From Draconibacterium aestuarii (GTDB lineage Bacteria > Bacteroidota > Bacteroidia > Bacteroidales > Prolixibacteraceae), in NCBI GenBank assembly GCA_026671195.1, contig JAPOHD010000027.1, positions 124,001 to 188,000 on the forward strand: 64,000 bases of DNA, given 5' to 3'. Below the pieces are notes generated by a model. It saw nothing but the letters and a program-made list of their open reading frames with translations, did no database searches and was not told the DNA's origin. Positions 42,801-50,482 of the stretch are shown here, in pieces. Numbering within the stretch: position 1 is the stretch's first letter; every line of letters begins with the position of its first letter. Position numbers and translations under genes: made by a program.

Positions 42801-45800
42801 ATGACCTGTTGCGCTACCTGGATACTACCGATATTGAGAATCCGGTGTTCAGACCCGACTCAGTAACACCGGCACTTATCGTTTATGAGGTGTGTGGAGA
42901 TTTGATTGGTAACCCGGAATGTGACGGTGAGCCAATGCCTCCTGCTTGTGGCGATGTGGTTGTAAATGTATTGCCACCTGTAAAAATTAACCTGGACGTG
43001 GATCTGACCACCATATGTTCCGATGATATTCCTTCCATTAATGCAGAATTGCCTTTCGAAGATCCGTCGTTAGAGTATTCGTTTCAATGGTACGATGGTC
43101 CGGATGGAACAGGGACAGTAGTGTCTACATTACGCGGTTATCAGCCACCGGGAGAGGGAACCTATTCTGTAGTTGTCACGGAAATAACTTCAGGAGTGGG
43201 GTGTTCAAGCGATTTGACCAATTTTAATATCGCCTTTGACACAACAGGGCCGGTCTTATTGCTTCCTCCCGATACACTCTTCCTCGATTGCAGTCAGTCT
43301 GATTTTGAAACAGTAATCGTGAACTGGATAACCACGGCTCAGGCCTTTGAATATGCCGATTCAACAGCGAGTATCGAAGTATTTAACAACTATTTGGCAT
43401 TTACACCATCATGCGGACACTCAGAGCCCATTTATTTTTGGGCTTATGATATCTGTGGAAACCAGACGCTTGATTCGGCTTATATAGTTATACAGGATGA
43501 TATTGCACCGATAATTCAAATCGAGGCTTCGGATCAGATAGTCGATTGTAATGCCTTGGATAAAAACAGTCATCCCGATTACATAGCATGGCTGGATAAT
43601 CACGGAGGAGCTACGGCTACTGATGATTGTGAACAACCGGATAGTTTGATCTGGACCAACGATGCTGCCGACCAGATATGGGTGGGTAATGGCGCGCGTG
43701 ATTCTATTACCGTAACCTTTACCGTGGCAGACAAGTGTGGAAATTCAGACCAAACTACAGCAACTTTCACCATTATTGATGATGTGCCGCCCGTTATTAC
43801 CTGTCCGGGTGATTTTGAAGATATTATTGCACAAGATAGTTGTTCAGTCTCAACTTTGGATCTGGATAGTGTTTTTGCTGTAGATCAATGTTCGGAACCA
43901 ACGCTGGAATGGATAATGACAGGGGCTACTGTTGGAAGCGGAACAGGACAGGTTATTGATGAACTGTTTAATGTGGGACAAACAACAGTACACTATACTG
44001 CAATCGACGGTGCCGGGTTAACAGATACGTGCTCATTTGTTGTTTGGGTCAAACACCTGAACCCGCCAACTTCAAATATTACATGTCCGACCGACAGTGT
44101 ATGGGCAGTGGCTGATGCCGATTGTTATGCTGATGTTTTATTGGATACCGTTGGGTGGGTTGATCCTTGTAACGAGTTGGATTCTATCTGGAACAATTCA
44201 CCTTACCGGACAAGTGCATCGGATGCAAGTGGCAGATATCCGATTGGCGTTACTGACTTTACATGGTACATACTGGATGTTTCGGATAATATTGATAGTT
44301 GTAATGTAACAGTTATTGTTGATGATGAAACAGCTCCGTATTTCCTAACCTGTCCGAACGATACCCTTGAAGATATTGTTGATCCGCTGGAATGTGATAT
44401 TACCGATTTTAACCTGGTAGCTCCAACATGGGAAGTGGGTTGTGGAGCCGATTTACGCTGGGAATTAAGCGGAGCTACCACAGGAAGCGGAACTGATGTA
44501 ATCGATCCTTCGGTTGTGGCGTTCAACGTAGGCATAACAACAATTACTTACATTCTGGAAGATCCGAGTGGTAATGCCGATACATGTATATTCTGGGCGT
44601 GGGCAAAACATGTCGACTTCCCAACCTCAAATATTACTTGTCCAACAGATAGTGTTTGGGCACAGGCCGATCCTACCAGTTGCGATATTTATGTCCCTCT
44701 TGATACGGTTGAATGGATAGATCCATGTAACGAACTGGATTCCATCTGGAATAATTCGCCTTTCCGCACCAGTGCATCTGATGCCAGTGGAACCTACCCG
44801 ATTGGAGTGCATGACTTTACCTGGTATATACTGGATGTGTCGGATAATATCGACAGTTGTAATGTAACTGTTATTGTGGAAGATGTAGATGCACCGCAAT
44901 TCCTTACCTGTCCGAACGACACCCTTGAAGACATTGTAGATCCGCTGGAATGTGATATTGCCGATTTCAATTTGGACGATCCAACCTGGGATGTAGGTTG
45001 TGGTGCTGATTTGCGTTGGGAGCTGAGCGGGGCTACTTCTGGTAATGGTATCGATTTGATCGATCCTTCTGTGGTGACTTTTAATGTAGGGATAACAACC
45101 ATTACATATATTCTTGAAGATCCTGCCGGTAATGCCGATACCTGTATTTTCTGGGCGTGGGCAAAACATGTCGACTTCCCAACCTCAAACATTACTTGTC
45201 CAACAGATAGCATCTGGGCCACAGCCGATCCATTAAGTTGTGATGTTTTTGTTCCATTGGATACTGTAATATGGACCGATCCATGTAACGAAATAGATTC
45301 TATATGGAACGATTCGCCATATCGTACAAGTCCTTCTGATGCCAGTGGAACCTACCCGATTGGAGTACACGATTTTACCTGGTATATACTGGATGTGTCG
45401 AAGAACATTGTGACCTGTGATGTAACGGTAATAGTGGAAGACATTACCGCTCCGCAATTCCTTACATGTCCTCAGGATACCATGGTAGATATTGTTGATC
45501 CTGTTGAATGTGATATTGACAATTTCGACCTGGTTGATCCAACCTGGAATGTTGGTTGCGGAGCTGACTTGCGTTGGGAATTGAGTGGTGCAACTACAGG
45601 TAGTGGAACCGGATTAATTGATCCTTCAGTTGTTTTATTTAATGTTGGAATAACAGACATCCTTTACATTCTGGAAGATCCAAGTGGTAATGCTGATTCC
45701 TGTTCGATGGTTGCCTGGGCCAAACATGTCGACTTCCCAACTACAACACTGACTTGTCCTCCGGCAAGTGTGACAGAAACTGTTGATCCGGATTTCTGCG

Positions 45801-47095
45801 ATAAATATGTAACCCTCGATACTGTGGTGTGGACAGATCCTTGTAACGAACTGGATTCAATTTGGAATAATTCACCTTATCGTACAAGTCCTTCAGATGC
45901 CAGTGGTGATTATCCGATTGGAGTAACACCATTTACATGGTATATAACCGATGTGTCGGGAAATATCGACAGTTGTAATGTCACTGTTACCATTCTGGAT
46001 TTGATGCCGGTTCTGGATTGTCCTGATGATATTACGGACCAAGCTGACTTTGATAAACCTTATGCATCAGGTATTGATGTTCCTATACCTTATTTCTACG
46101 ATAATTGTGATTCTATACTCACATGGACTGTTAGTGGAGCAACGTCTTTTGCAGAACTTGAAACTGATACACTGGAAGATGGTATTTATGTGGTGCACTC
46201 GCCCGATACCTTTAATATAGGAACTACAACCATTCACTATCGTTTTGAAGATGGACATGGAAACTGGGATTCTTGTTCATTCAATATTATAGTTACAGGA
46301 CCACCGGAAATTGAGTGTCCGCCAAGCGATACTCTCTACTTGGATAACAGTGGTTGCACCTATCCTTTCTACCCGGATGAGGCAACCTTAATTGAAGGAG
46401 TACAACCGATCGACTGGACATGGACATTGGAGAATCCTGATGGATCGACAATAACAGGAAGCAGCAGAACACCCGATGATGGTCCCGATCCGTTACCTAT
46501 TGTATCAGCTCCTCCAAATGAGTATGATTTTGAGCTGGGTACCACCACGATAACCTGGACTGCTAAAAATGTTTCCGGTGCCGATACCTGTGGCCACCAT
46601 ATTCTGGTTCTCGACACCGTTCCACCAACCCTCGATGCCGATCCGTACACGGACTGTGTGGATATGATCGAATTTGCCATTTACAATCCAACAAATCCGA
46701 ACCCGGAATACCACCAGACTGATCCGAACCTGGAAAAATCACCAAGTCCGGATTACAGCACATTCTATGCAGGAGAAACTTATCTCGACCTGACATCATT
46801 GGAAGACAATTGTTGCGATTCGTTGTCGATGGTAAATAACCTTGAGTGGAGAATCGATTTTGTGAATACGATCCATCCGATAACCGGAGCTGCAATCGTG
46901 AATCCATCCATAAGCGGAACCGGACAGCCATCCACCTACGGAAGCAACATTCCATTGTGGGGCGATGGTGTAGATTATACAACCCTGGTACATTCCATTA
47001 CCTATTGGGTAACCGACTGTAACGGAAATTTGAGTGAAGAAATAGTGCGACCGTTAACCATTACGCCACGACCACAAATAATAAAACAGAACTAA
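33863..47095 (+). CDS. Giant 2: secreted 4410-residue HYR/SprB repeat protein without a known sorting domain
   Basis: The start is GTG 33863, followed by a signal segment (LRIALFILAAVTAVLM). Order: HYR-like N-terminal region (about 40-325) matching giant 1; a beta-helix-like region beginning SGNWNVDSIWSCG (about 330-830); one PKD-like domain; seven near-identical 70-residue SprB repeats (about 907-1396); at least eleven HYR repeats (about 1480-2530); further HYR-like domains; a Cys-rich module (about 2820-3037); PKD/HYR-like domains; a tandem array of about 186-residue units (about 3400-4050); and a C-terminal module ending ITPRPQIIKQN. No type A or B T9SS domain is visible. If extended, the chain could reach far from the cell. 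Conserved ends and divergent centres relative to giant 1 indicate duplication followed by repeat turnover. It is probably exported through T9SS with the adjacent PorP/SprF protein. Confidence 0.88.
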   Translation: MTKLQHNQTLRIALFILAAVTAVLMEPASVNGTVLSSNLIQASSNDNQNALLCPEDISTYTDLNSCAAVISSGLNLEDPDGNIATLSWQLTGATEDHSTNSGINQLKSYAFNEGTTVVTYQGKDRYNNSIYCTFTVTVADNQVPRLETTFENITVEADQGDCNAFVSWPEPLVADNCVSADQILITANYNSGTSFPVGTTEVLYLVSDGVELNDETYQFTVTVTDEEAPEIFAPQAVHIQCGDAVPDALTSWQQFFEAGGMAFDNCNIDYSSFKYAGQKSNGIRCPYTITRTYSIADGYGNVSEVEHLIYVGEEEVVEAEPVVGLKSAMAECTLIHSGNWNVDSIWSCGSAPTSTDNVTIPDGYTVTVDAAAVCQNLTIASGGTLNHGGSLATTLQVYGNWTNNGTYNGGTNGVVEFTGSNPATINGTTNFEGLIVNKGGGLSTTLTINGNVTVLSSGLLTMTSGLVTVPGSSSFTVNPSIGLDIDQFAGFDVTGGSLTTGNFTITNEGLIRISSGSTVSFGTASGNEVHMQTDGAFIVTGGTVDIAGRLYNSAAGTLDPDGLNLTSGISISGGIITLATAGNGLSSTGSLHVTSAGNFDFTGGTIVFENPSTASTELDLGLIDGGGTKNTTGGTFQFGNASTPAGSTFNISSEIALDRITSSANADLVLESDLLVNDLALNSATTIDLNGNALQLGVTGTGIYTFPISDASGNSIPVVVNLSSASSFTSAYIEVLTTDSKHSSNQNITSYFDRFWELNFVGIASPGYSLDANFTNGDLVNGPSNLVVGSYASGWSRISGATIGGNSLNLSNTSSSLVFTALDAPTVSITNVEPVEICYGDAVTINTTASADPVASYSWNPTLNLDLTDPANPVASPLSTTTYTVTLTDGNGLTATDNITVNVNPQLTTTGIESKAVSCFGGTDGEATVTPSGGSAPYTITPTPTGLIAGTHTFTVTDDNGCTTTVDVTITQPAAALTATGVESLAVSCFGGNDGEATITPSGGTLPYTITPAQTGLSAGTHTFTVTDDNGCTTSVDVTITQPAVALTATGVESQAVSCFGGNDGEATINPSGGTSPYTITPAQTGLTAGTHTFTVTDDNGCTTTVDVTITQPAAALTATGVESQAVSCFGGNDGEATITPSGGTLPYTITPAQTGLTAGTHTFTVTDANGCTTTVDVTITQPAAALTATGVESQAVSCFGGNDGEATITPSGGTLPYTITPAQTGLTAGTHTFTVTDANGCTTTVDVTITQPAAALTATGVESQAVSCFGGNDGEATITPSGGTLPYTITPAQIGLSAGTYTFMVADANGCTTTVNVTITQPAAALTATGVESQAVSCFGGNDGEATITPSGGTLPYTITPAQTGLTAGTHTFTVTDANGCTTTVDVTITQPAASLLISLTSQNDVICSYDSDGAIDITVSGGTPGYSYFWTTTGGSGLSATAEDQSGLTAGTYTVVVTDANNCSATTTIIIDITDSEAPVITCPGDISIGTDDGVCNAFVTLDPATATDNCINDVVITNNGTGSDDAYASGTYAVGTTTITFAATDYNNSSTCTTRVTVYDDEGPVITDCPVQTTVVVYNNPGTCFGNATWTEPTKPSSDNCTNNKNQISWSEPSQNPGDLFPFPVGKTTLEYIAGDPSGNFTVCAIDIIVLDGDDPVISNCPANIVESVEPGECYAIVDWTAPTATDGCSDVTTLLSNFSPLDTFYTGTTTVTYTATDTSGNEEACLFTVTVADNEAPVIAGCPVDITQDNDAGECDAVVTWAEPTATDNCTSEAALIWTKSHSPGDVFPIGTTTVNYSVEDAVGNTSLVCSFDVIINDAEPAVLTAPADITVSATANQCNASVTLPFAVFTDNCPSQNSMANSYNGGGRNASDVYPVGTTQVIYTITDFNGTVLRDTTLVTVADDEKPVLNCPGNITVAAANNSCEANVSVVANYTDNCAVDTIYNDFNNGGANAGGQYLVGTTTVTFTAVDASGNTSTCSVNVTVLDNQDPEITCPANISQNVDAGGCTAFVSVPLPTTTDNCAVDTVYNDYNSGGGDASDTYSIGTTTVIYTVLDESGNATTCSMNITIKDSIAPEINCPGDVTQTADPGECQANVTGLIATLAGDNCNDGTITNDYNSGGANASGVYPVGTTAVLFTATDAAGNTDTCSVKVTITDDEAPTPDVAALNDVWGDVCETTTVNAPTATDNCDGVVTAYTDSTATFDAVGDYLITWVYVSNDDTTRQDQNVYIRSAGPPTPDDDNLPTVTGQCEATIAPPYPKAKSSCNANVDGVNLDPLTYTTQGTHIVTWMYATASDTTYQTQVVIVKDTEDPVITCPAAVNTYAGIDSCEAYVAFDTASATDNCLPFTITNNYTTGGSDASGIYPIGSTTVTYTATDSVGNFSTCTVDITVIDSQAPEVTCPGDIEVAANSSGGCDANISGIVATATDNCSVAGITNSYNNGGSNAGGIYPLGTTSVTFYAYDAEGNVDSCSFNVTVTDTVPPQINCPANVQVPNDPDECYAIVSLSEVTSVGDCSEVIITNDYNNGGANASDTFYLGTTTITFSVSDTAGNTGNTCSFDVTVYDSEAPEPFTIAPIFSQCAVSPDPPIAIDNCNDTIWGTTPVEFPYGVTGTSQITWTFIDSAGNYSTELQNVSILDNTSPVWDDPNFFVSSLNRECHEDLSPTATGIPTATDNCALASVIWQDSIITAIAGNCPGNYRIERKWTATDSTGNFRSDIQTINVSDNTDPVIICHDTTVPDPNGIWAPDILRGIELYDNCGIDTIFLVDEYYKFNDDGVAGFCPDTVWREYIVYDQCGRTSNCTQVIAVASPGDCQVCQDTVPYRLADLNGAPDSLWVLDEKFLTREGACCTHVDGNTAWGCMSFNVYLDEHAVGLIFDVKNPAPSGVEYYRVDCGPLVPLGGLICLAGGQFYTVTFCKPGEDKPIYSIQSVAGAITTDSLTTRADVECFGDLHVTGLIPSTINWSVKYPVGRDDLLRYLDTTDIENPVFRPDSVTPALIVYEVCGDLIGNPECDGEPMPPACGDVVVNVLPPVKINLDVDLTTICSDDIPSINAELPFEDPSLEYSFQWYDGPDGTGTVVSTLRGYQPPGEGTYSVVVTEITSGVGCSSDLTNFNIAFDTTGPVLLLPPDTLFLDCSQSDFETVIVNWITTAQAFEYADSTASIEVFNNYLAFTPSCGHSEPIYFWAYDICGNQTLDSAYIVIQDDIAPIIQIEASDQIVDCNALDKNSHPDYIAWLDNHGGATATDDCEQPDSLIWTNDAADQIWVGNGARDSITVTFTVADKCGNSDQTTATFTIIDDVPPVITCPGDFEDIIAQDSCSVSTLDLDSVFAVDQCSEPTLEWIMTGATVGSGTGQVIDELFNVGQTTVHYTAIDGAGLTDTCSFVVWVKHLNPPTSNITCPTDSVWAVADADCYADVLLDTVGWVDPCNELDSIWNNSPYRTSASDASGRYPIGVTDFTWYILDVSDNIDSCNVTVIVDDETAPYFLTCPNDTLEDIVDPLECDITDFNLVAPTWEVGCGADLRWELSGATTGSGTDVIDPSVVAFNVGITTITYILEDPSGNADTCIFWAWAKHVDFPTSNITCPTDSVWAQADPTSCDIYVPLDTVEWIDPCNELDSIWNNSPFRTSASDASGTYPIGVHDFTWYILDVSDNIDSCNVTVIVEDVDAPQFLTCPNDTLEDIVDPLECDIADFNLDDPTWDVGCGADLRWELSGATSGNGIDLIDPSVVTFNVGITTITYILEDPAGNADTCIFWAWAKHVDFPTSNITCPTDSIWATADPLSCDVFVPLDTVIWTDPCNEIDSIWNDSPYRTSPSDASGTYPIGVHDFTWYILDVSKNIVTCDVTVIVEDITAPQFLTCPQDTMVDIVDPVECDIDNFDLVDPTWNVGCGADLRWELSGATTGSGTGLIDPSVVLFNVGITDILYILEDPSGNADSCSMVAWAKHVDFPTTTLTCPPASVTETVDPDFCDKYVTLDTVVWTDPCNELDSIWNNSPYRTSPSDASGDYPIGVTPFTWYITDVSGNIDSCNVTVTILDLMPVLDCPDDITDQADFDKPYASGIDVPIPYFYDNCDSILTWTVSGATSFAELETDTLEDGIYVVHSPDTFNIGTTTIHYRFEDGHGNWDSCSFNIIVTGPPEIECPPSDTLYLDNSGCTYPFYPDEATLIEGVQPIDWTWTLENPDGSTITGSSRTPDDGPDPLPIVSAPPNEYDFELGTTTITWTAKNVSGADTCGHHILVLDTVPPTLDADPYTDCVDMIEFAIYNPTNPNPEYHQTDPNLEKSPSPDYSTFYAGETYLDLTSLEDNCCDSLSMVNNLEWRIDFVNTIHPITGAAIVNPSISGTGQPSTYGSNIPLWGDGVDYTTLVHSITYWVTDCNGNLSEEIVRPLTITPRPQIIKQN
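36581..38050 (+). repeat. Seven tandem 210-base units (SprB-type repeats) in giant 2
   Basis: Units begin at 36581, 36791, 37001, 37211, 37421, 37631 and 37841, all exactly 210 bases (70 residues). The core protein motif is QAVSCFGGNDGEATITPSGG, then an AGTHTFTVTD-type strand and ITQPAAALTATG. The first unit is most divergent; the middle ones differ by only a few bases, indicating recent expansion or gene conversion. Confidence 0.95.
42322..42972 (+). other. Cys-rich module of giant 2
   Basis: Motifs in order are CQVCQDTVPYRLADL, GACCTHVDG, CMSFNVYLDEHAVGLIFDV, VDCGPLVPL and TFCKPGEDK, matching the module of giant 1 at 23764-24385. It is followed in both proteins by a PKD-like domain. Confidence 0.6.
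44072..46000 (+). repeat. Tandem array of 555-558-base units in giant 2
   Basis: Equivalent points occur at 44072, 44627, 45185 and 45743. Each unit carries ITCPTDS(V/I)WA, DPCNELDSIWNNSPYRTS, DFTWYILDVS, then CGADLRWELSGAT and AWAKHVDFPT. The fourth unit is partial. Each unit looks like two HYR-like domains duplicated together. Confidence 0.85.
46634..47095 (+). other. C-terminal module of giant 2
   Basis: It contains DCVDMIEFAI, DNCCDSLSM, LEWRIDFVN, GTGQPSTY, WGDGVDYTTLVHSITYWV and DCNGNLS, and ends ITPRPQIIKQN. It matches the end of giant 1 block by block and replaces a conventional sorting domain. Confidence 0.65.
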
Positions 47096-47158
47096 AGATG
47101 AGAAACGAGATATACATAGAAAGAAGCATGAAGAAAGTGGTCAGCGATCCGTTTTCTT

Positions 47159-47913
47159 CTGTCATCTCGACGACTTTAGAGGAGAGATCTGTAACAACAG
47201 AGTCAAGCGGCAACAGATTCCTCCTTCGTTCCTCACTCGGAATGACAGGTGAAAACTTGCCTGTTTCGCAAACCCACTTCTCGTCTGTCATCTCTACATC
47301 ATACTGTCATCTCGATCCGTCAGTTGACGGAGAGAGATCTGTAACAACACAGCCAACCGGCAACAGATTCCTCCTTCGTTCCTCACTCGGAATGACAGAG
47401 AAGTTGGGTGCTCAGTGTTCAGTATTCAGTGATCAGTTGGCATACCCTGTCATCCTGAGCGTAGCCGAAGGATCTGTAACAACAGAGCTAACCGGCAACA
47501 GATTCCTCCTTCGTTCCTCACTCGGAATGACAGAGAAGTTGGGTGCTCAGTGTTCAGTGTTCAGTGATCAGTTGGCATACCCTGTCATCCTGAGCGTAGC
47601 CGAAGGATCTGTAACAGCAGAGCCAACCGGCAACAGATTCCTCCTTCGTTCCTCACTCGGAATGACAGGTGAAAACTTGCCGGTTCAGCAAACCCACTTC
47701 TCGTCTGTCATCTCTACATCATACTGTCATCTCGATCCGTCAGTTGACGGAGAGAGATCTGTAACAACAGAGCCAAGCGGCAACAGATTCCTCCTTCGTT
47801 CCTCACTCGGAATGACAGGCGAAAACTTGGCGGTTTCGCAAACTCACTTCTCGTCTGTCATCCTGAGCGTAGCCGAAGGATCTGTAACAACAGAGCTAAC
47901 CGGCAACAGATTC
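47159..47913. repeat. Array of six REP-like palindromic elements
   Basis: Elements lie at about 47159-47248, 47304-47398, 47447-47533, 47582-47668, 47724-47818 and a 3'-truncated one at 47855-47913. Each opens with CTGTCATC and GATCTGTAAC and closes with CAGATTCCTCC and CTCGGAATGACAG, so its ends are inverted repeats. The third and fourth are a 135-base tandem duplication, and 47249-47398 is repeated at 47669-47818. A long frame through the array encodes only the repeats and is not treated as a gene. Confidence 0.85.
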
Positions 47914-48746
47914 CCCGCTACCGCGCGATTCCATCGCGTGGATGTTCCGGCAATCCGGAGCGAAGTCGAAGCATCGACCCTGCAAACAGCTGATAGTAAC
48001 ATATTAACAAAAAAATATAATAACTCACCCCCGATGAGGGTACGGAGTAAACATAAGATTTCCCATCTTTCTTCGTTGAAGTCAGCGGGAATGAGAGAAC
48101 CAATAAAAAATCAAATCTTTCAGATTCTTGCCTTGGGCAGGAATAGTCTCCCCCCGGGGAGAGAAGGGTCTGGGACAGTAGCTAACAACTTTAAAAATGT
48201 GTATGCCTATGAGCAATGACTAAAAGAAAAAATCTTTCGGTCCGTTAACAGGCGGACAGAAAGTATGGTTCTGTAGGGGCCTTTGTAACAGGAGGCCTGC
48301 AGCCAAAGGGTAAAGTTGGTGTTTATTTCTCTACAACAACATGTATTTTGACGATACACCACAAATGCCGCTTTTCCCTGGGGCTGAACCATTCAATAGG
48401 AAAATCAGGGAGTTCGTCGGTCAACTGACAGACGATACCCCTTGATTCTGATCCGATTCGTCAGCTGACGGATGCAACCAACCCTCTCTAAAAGCAGAGA
48501 GGTGAAATTGAAATACTAAAAAGAATTGTGTAACCGATTGACAAATAACCTTAACAAAAACAAAATGTCAATCAACAAACAAAAAAGAACGTTCTGATTT
48601 TATTGAAAGACGATTTTGCTACGGGCACCAACCGTTCTCCCCTGGAAAGGGAGATGACCGTTAACCGACGGACAGAGGGCTGATAACCCCAGGGCAGAAA
48701 TCCAATCCAATAAAAAAGGAACACATTAACTTTAAAATTAAATGTA
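47914..48746. other. Non-coding spacer upstream of the 371-residue protein
   Basis: No gene is seen. The stretch holds several short dyad symmetries: CGTCAGCTGACG at 48459-48470, a CCTCTCT/AGAGAGG hairpin at 48483-48502, and related GTC-rich inverted repeats near 48410-48435 and 48630-48680. The last 80 bases before ATG 48747 are AT-rich and probably hold the promoter (TAACTTTA, one mismatch from the -7 consensus). Confidence 0.5.
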
Positions 48747-49862
48747 ATGAAAAAGCAAATTTTAATTCTAACGTTTTTTATGGCGGCTTTATTAGTCGGA
48801 AACAATGCCTTTGGGCAGCTATCTGATGGTTCTCCTGATCTTGACTATTTGGATGCAGTACCTACTTACTGTACACCTGCTCTTCCTATTGACTGCGGAA
48901 ATGGAACTGATGCCTTAGCTCCATTGCCTGGTGTTTCTTATCCTTACACAATTACCTCCAGTTCGGTAGGTACTCTTCATTGGTTTGTAACCGATGATGC
49001 TTCTATTATAAGCGCTCAGGGAACTATTGCTGCAGGTATAGAACTTGCTGATGGATCAAGTCCATATGTCTTAACAGCAGATGCTGCATATAATGATCCT
49101 GCTAATACTTCAGCAACGGTTAACATCACCTGGAAATCATTTGATGGTTTGGCAAATAATGTAATATTGGTTGTATACAATGTTGATGATGTAAATTGTA
49201 CAGATAATATGGAGGTTTTCCGTATTATTCCTCAGTACAATTTTACTCTTGATATTGCTAGTATAGCTGATGATGGTGTTAATGGAGGTGATGTAGCTGC
49301 TGTTGAAGATTGTGTAAATCCAATTCAGAGTGCATCTTATGATGGTACTGCTAGAATGTTAACAGTAGATTATGGTACAGATTACGTTTTCTTCGCAGTT
49401 AATGCTGCCAACTGGCAGACTTCATGGATGCCTGATAATTTCACCGCTACAACTAATGGTACAAGTACTGTTACTGTAACTGGATGGGCTTACCCTGCTG
49501 ATGCTGCAACTACCGGCACCTGGAATACAGTTGGAACAGACCCAGTGTTGGCAACTGGATATGCAAGTGCTGTTAACGGCTTTGTTGCAGAAGGATGTAT
49601 TATTGTCAGGGTTCAGGTTGACCATGGTTCTACAACTGAAAATCTTACCGCTGAAACTATTAATTTGACGGTTAATGGTGAAATGATCAATGCACAAACT
49701 ACATCATATGATGGTACTTATCCTGATTTAGAAGATGGAGGAGGTGTTGCTTGTCCTAATGATCTCACAAGTGACAACGCGGATTACGTAATTACTCCGA
49801 GACCTGATGTTGATGAGAGTACTCCTACTCCATTTGAAGATAAAACTCCGAATGGTGATTAA
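48747..49862 (+). CDS. Secreted 371-residue protein in the giant locus, function unknown
   Basis: It begins with a clear Sec signal peptide (MKKQILILTFFMAALLVGNNAFGQ). The mature protein is Asp/Thr-rich, of Ig- or PKD-like beta type, with few lysines and five or six cysteines. A CTDNMEVFRI motif in the middle resembles CTDNIEMYVM in the 239-residue protein at 52133. Near the end it has a YVITPRPDVDES strand like the PRP ends of giants 1 and 2, followed by an acidic tail. No type A or B sorting domain is visible. It sits alone between repeat-filled spacers and downstream of giant 2. I infer a surface-associated partner of the giants, possibly a subunit, but homology gives no function. Confidence 0.82.
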   Translation: MKKQILILTFFMAALLVGNNAFGQLSDGSPDLDYLDAVPTYCTPALPIDCGNGTDALAPLPGVSYPYTITSSSVGTLHWFVTDDASIISAQGTIAAGIELADGSSPYVLTADAAYNDPANTSATVNITWKSFDGLANNVILVVYNVDDVNCTDNMEVFRIIPQYNFTLDIASIADDGVNGGDVAAVEDCVNPIQSASYDGTARMLTVDYGTDYVFFAVNAANWQTSWMPDNFTATTNGTSTVTVTGWAYPADAATTGTWNTVGTDPVLATGYASAVNGFVAEGCIIVRVQVDHGSTTENLTAETINLTVNGEMINAQTTSYDGTYPDLEDGGGVACPNDLTSDNADYVITPRPDVDESTPTPFEDKTPNGD

Positions 49863-49997
49863 TGTTATGACTGAATTTTGCTTTTTCATAACCAAAGATA
49901 CTTAAGCAAAGGGCAGCGGGCAGGGGCAAAGCGCTCCTGCTCCCGGCCCGGCGCTTCTATCGCGAAGGAGAGAGGAAGAAGACTTGGAGAAGAAGAG

Positions 49998-50160
49998 AAG
50001 AAAGTGATCAGTGCTCAGTCGCAGTTGGCAGGAATAAAAAAAAAGCTTGGTGAAACTTGGTGAGTACTTAGTGTCCTTCGTGGTTAAAAAAGAATTAAAT
50101 CACAAAGTTGCACAAAGAACGGCACAAAGGAACACTAAGAAGAGAGGAAGAGAGACTGGG
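49998..50160 (+). repeat. Composite intergenic block, copy 1
   Basis: The block reads GAAAGTGATCAGTG, CAGTCGCAGTTGGCAGGAAT, CTTGGTGAAACTTGGTG, GTCCTTCGTGGTTAAAAAAG, then CACAAAGTTGCACAAAGAAC. Its GTGTCCTTCGTGG and CACAAAG arms are partly complementary and can form a hairpin. Confidence 0.75.
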
Positions 50161-50185
50161 TGAAGAAAGTGATCAGTGATCAGGC

Positions 50186-50271
50186 TTGTCATCTCGACGA
50201 CCAAAAGGAGGAGAGATCTGTTACTTCGGAGCAGATTGATACAGATTCCTCTCTATCGTTCGGAATGACAG
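50186..50271. repeat. REP-like palindrome
   Basis: It runs from TTGTCATCTCGACGACC through GAGAGATCTGTTAC to ACAGATTCCTCTC and CGTTCGGAATGACAG; the ends are inverted repeats. Confidence 0.8.
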
Positions 50272-50290
50272 TTTTGAAGGAGAAGAGAAG

Positions 50291-50482
50291 AAGAAAGTGA
50301 TCAGTGATCAGTCGCAGTTGGCAGGAATAGAAACCTGGCGCCTTAGCGTCTCAGCGGTGAAAAAATACTTGGTGAAACTTGGTGCGTACTTAGTGTCCTT
50401 CGTGGTTAAAAAAGAATTAAACCACAAAGTTGCACAAAGAACGGCACAAAGGAACACTAAGAAGAGAGGAAGAGAGACTGGG
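50291..50482 (+). repeat. Composite intergenic block, copy 2
   Basis: It has the same order of motifs as copy 1, with an inserted CCTGGCGCCTTAGCGTCTCA stretch. A partial further copy (50488-50560) follows directly. Confidence 0.75.

Noticed and set aside
47098-48219. Open frame of 373 codons after giant 2
   Set aside because: It translates the REP-like palindromes again and again (RSVTTE, NRFLLRSSLGMTG), with no protein-like pattern outside them.
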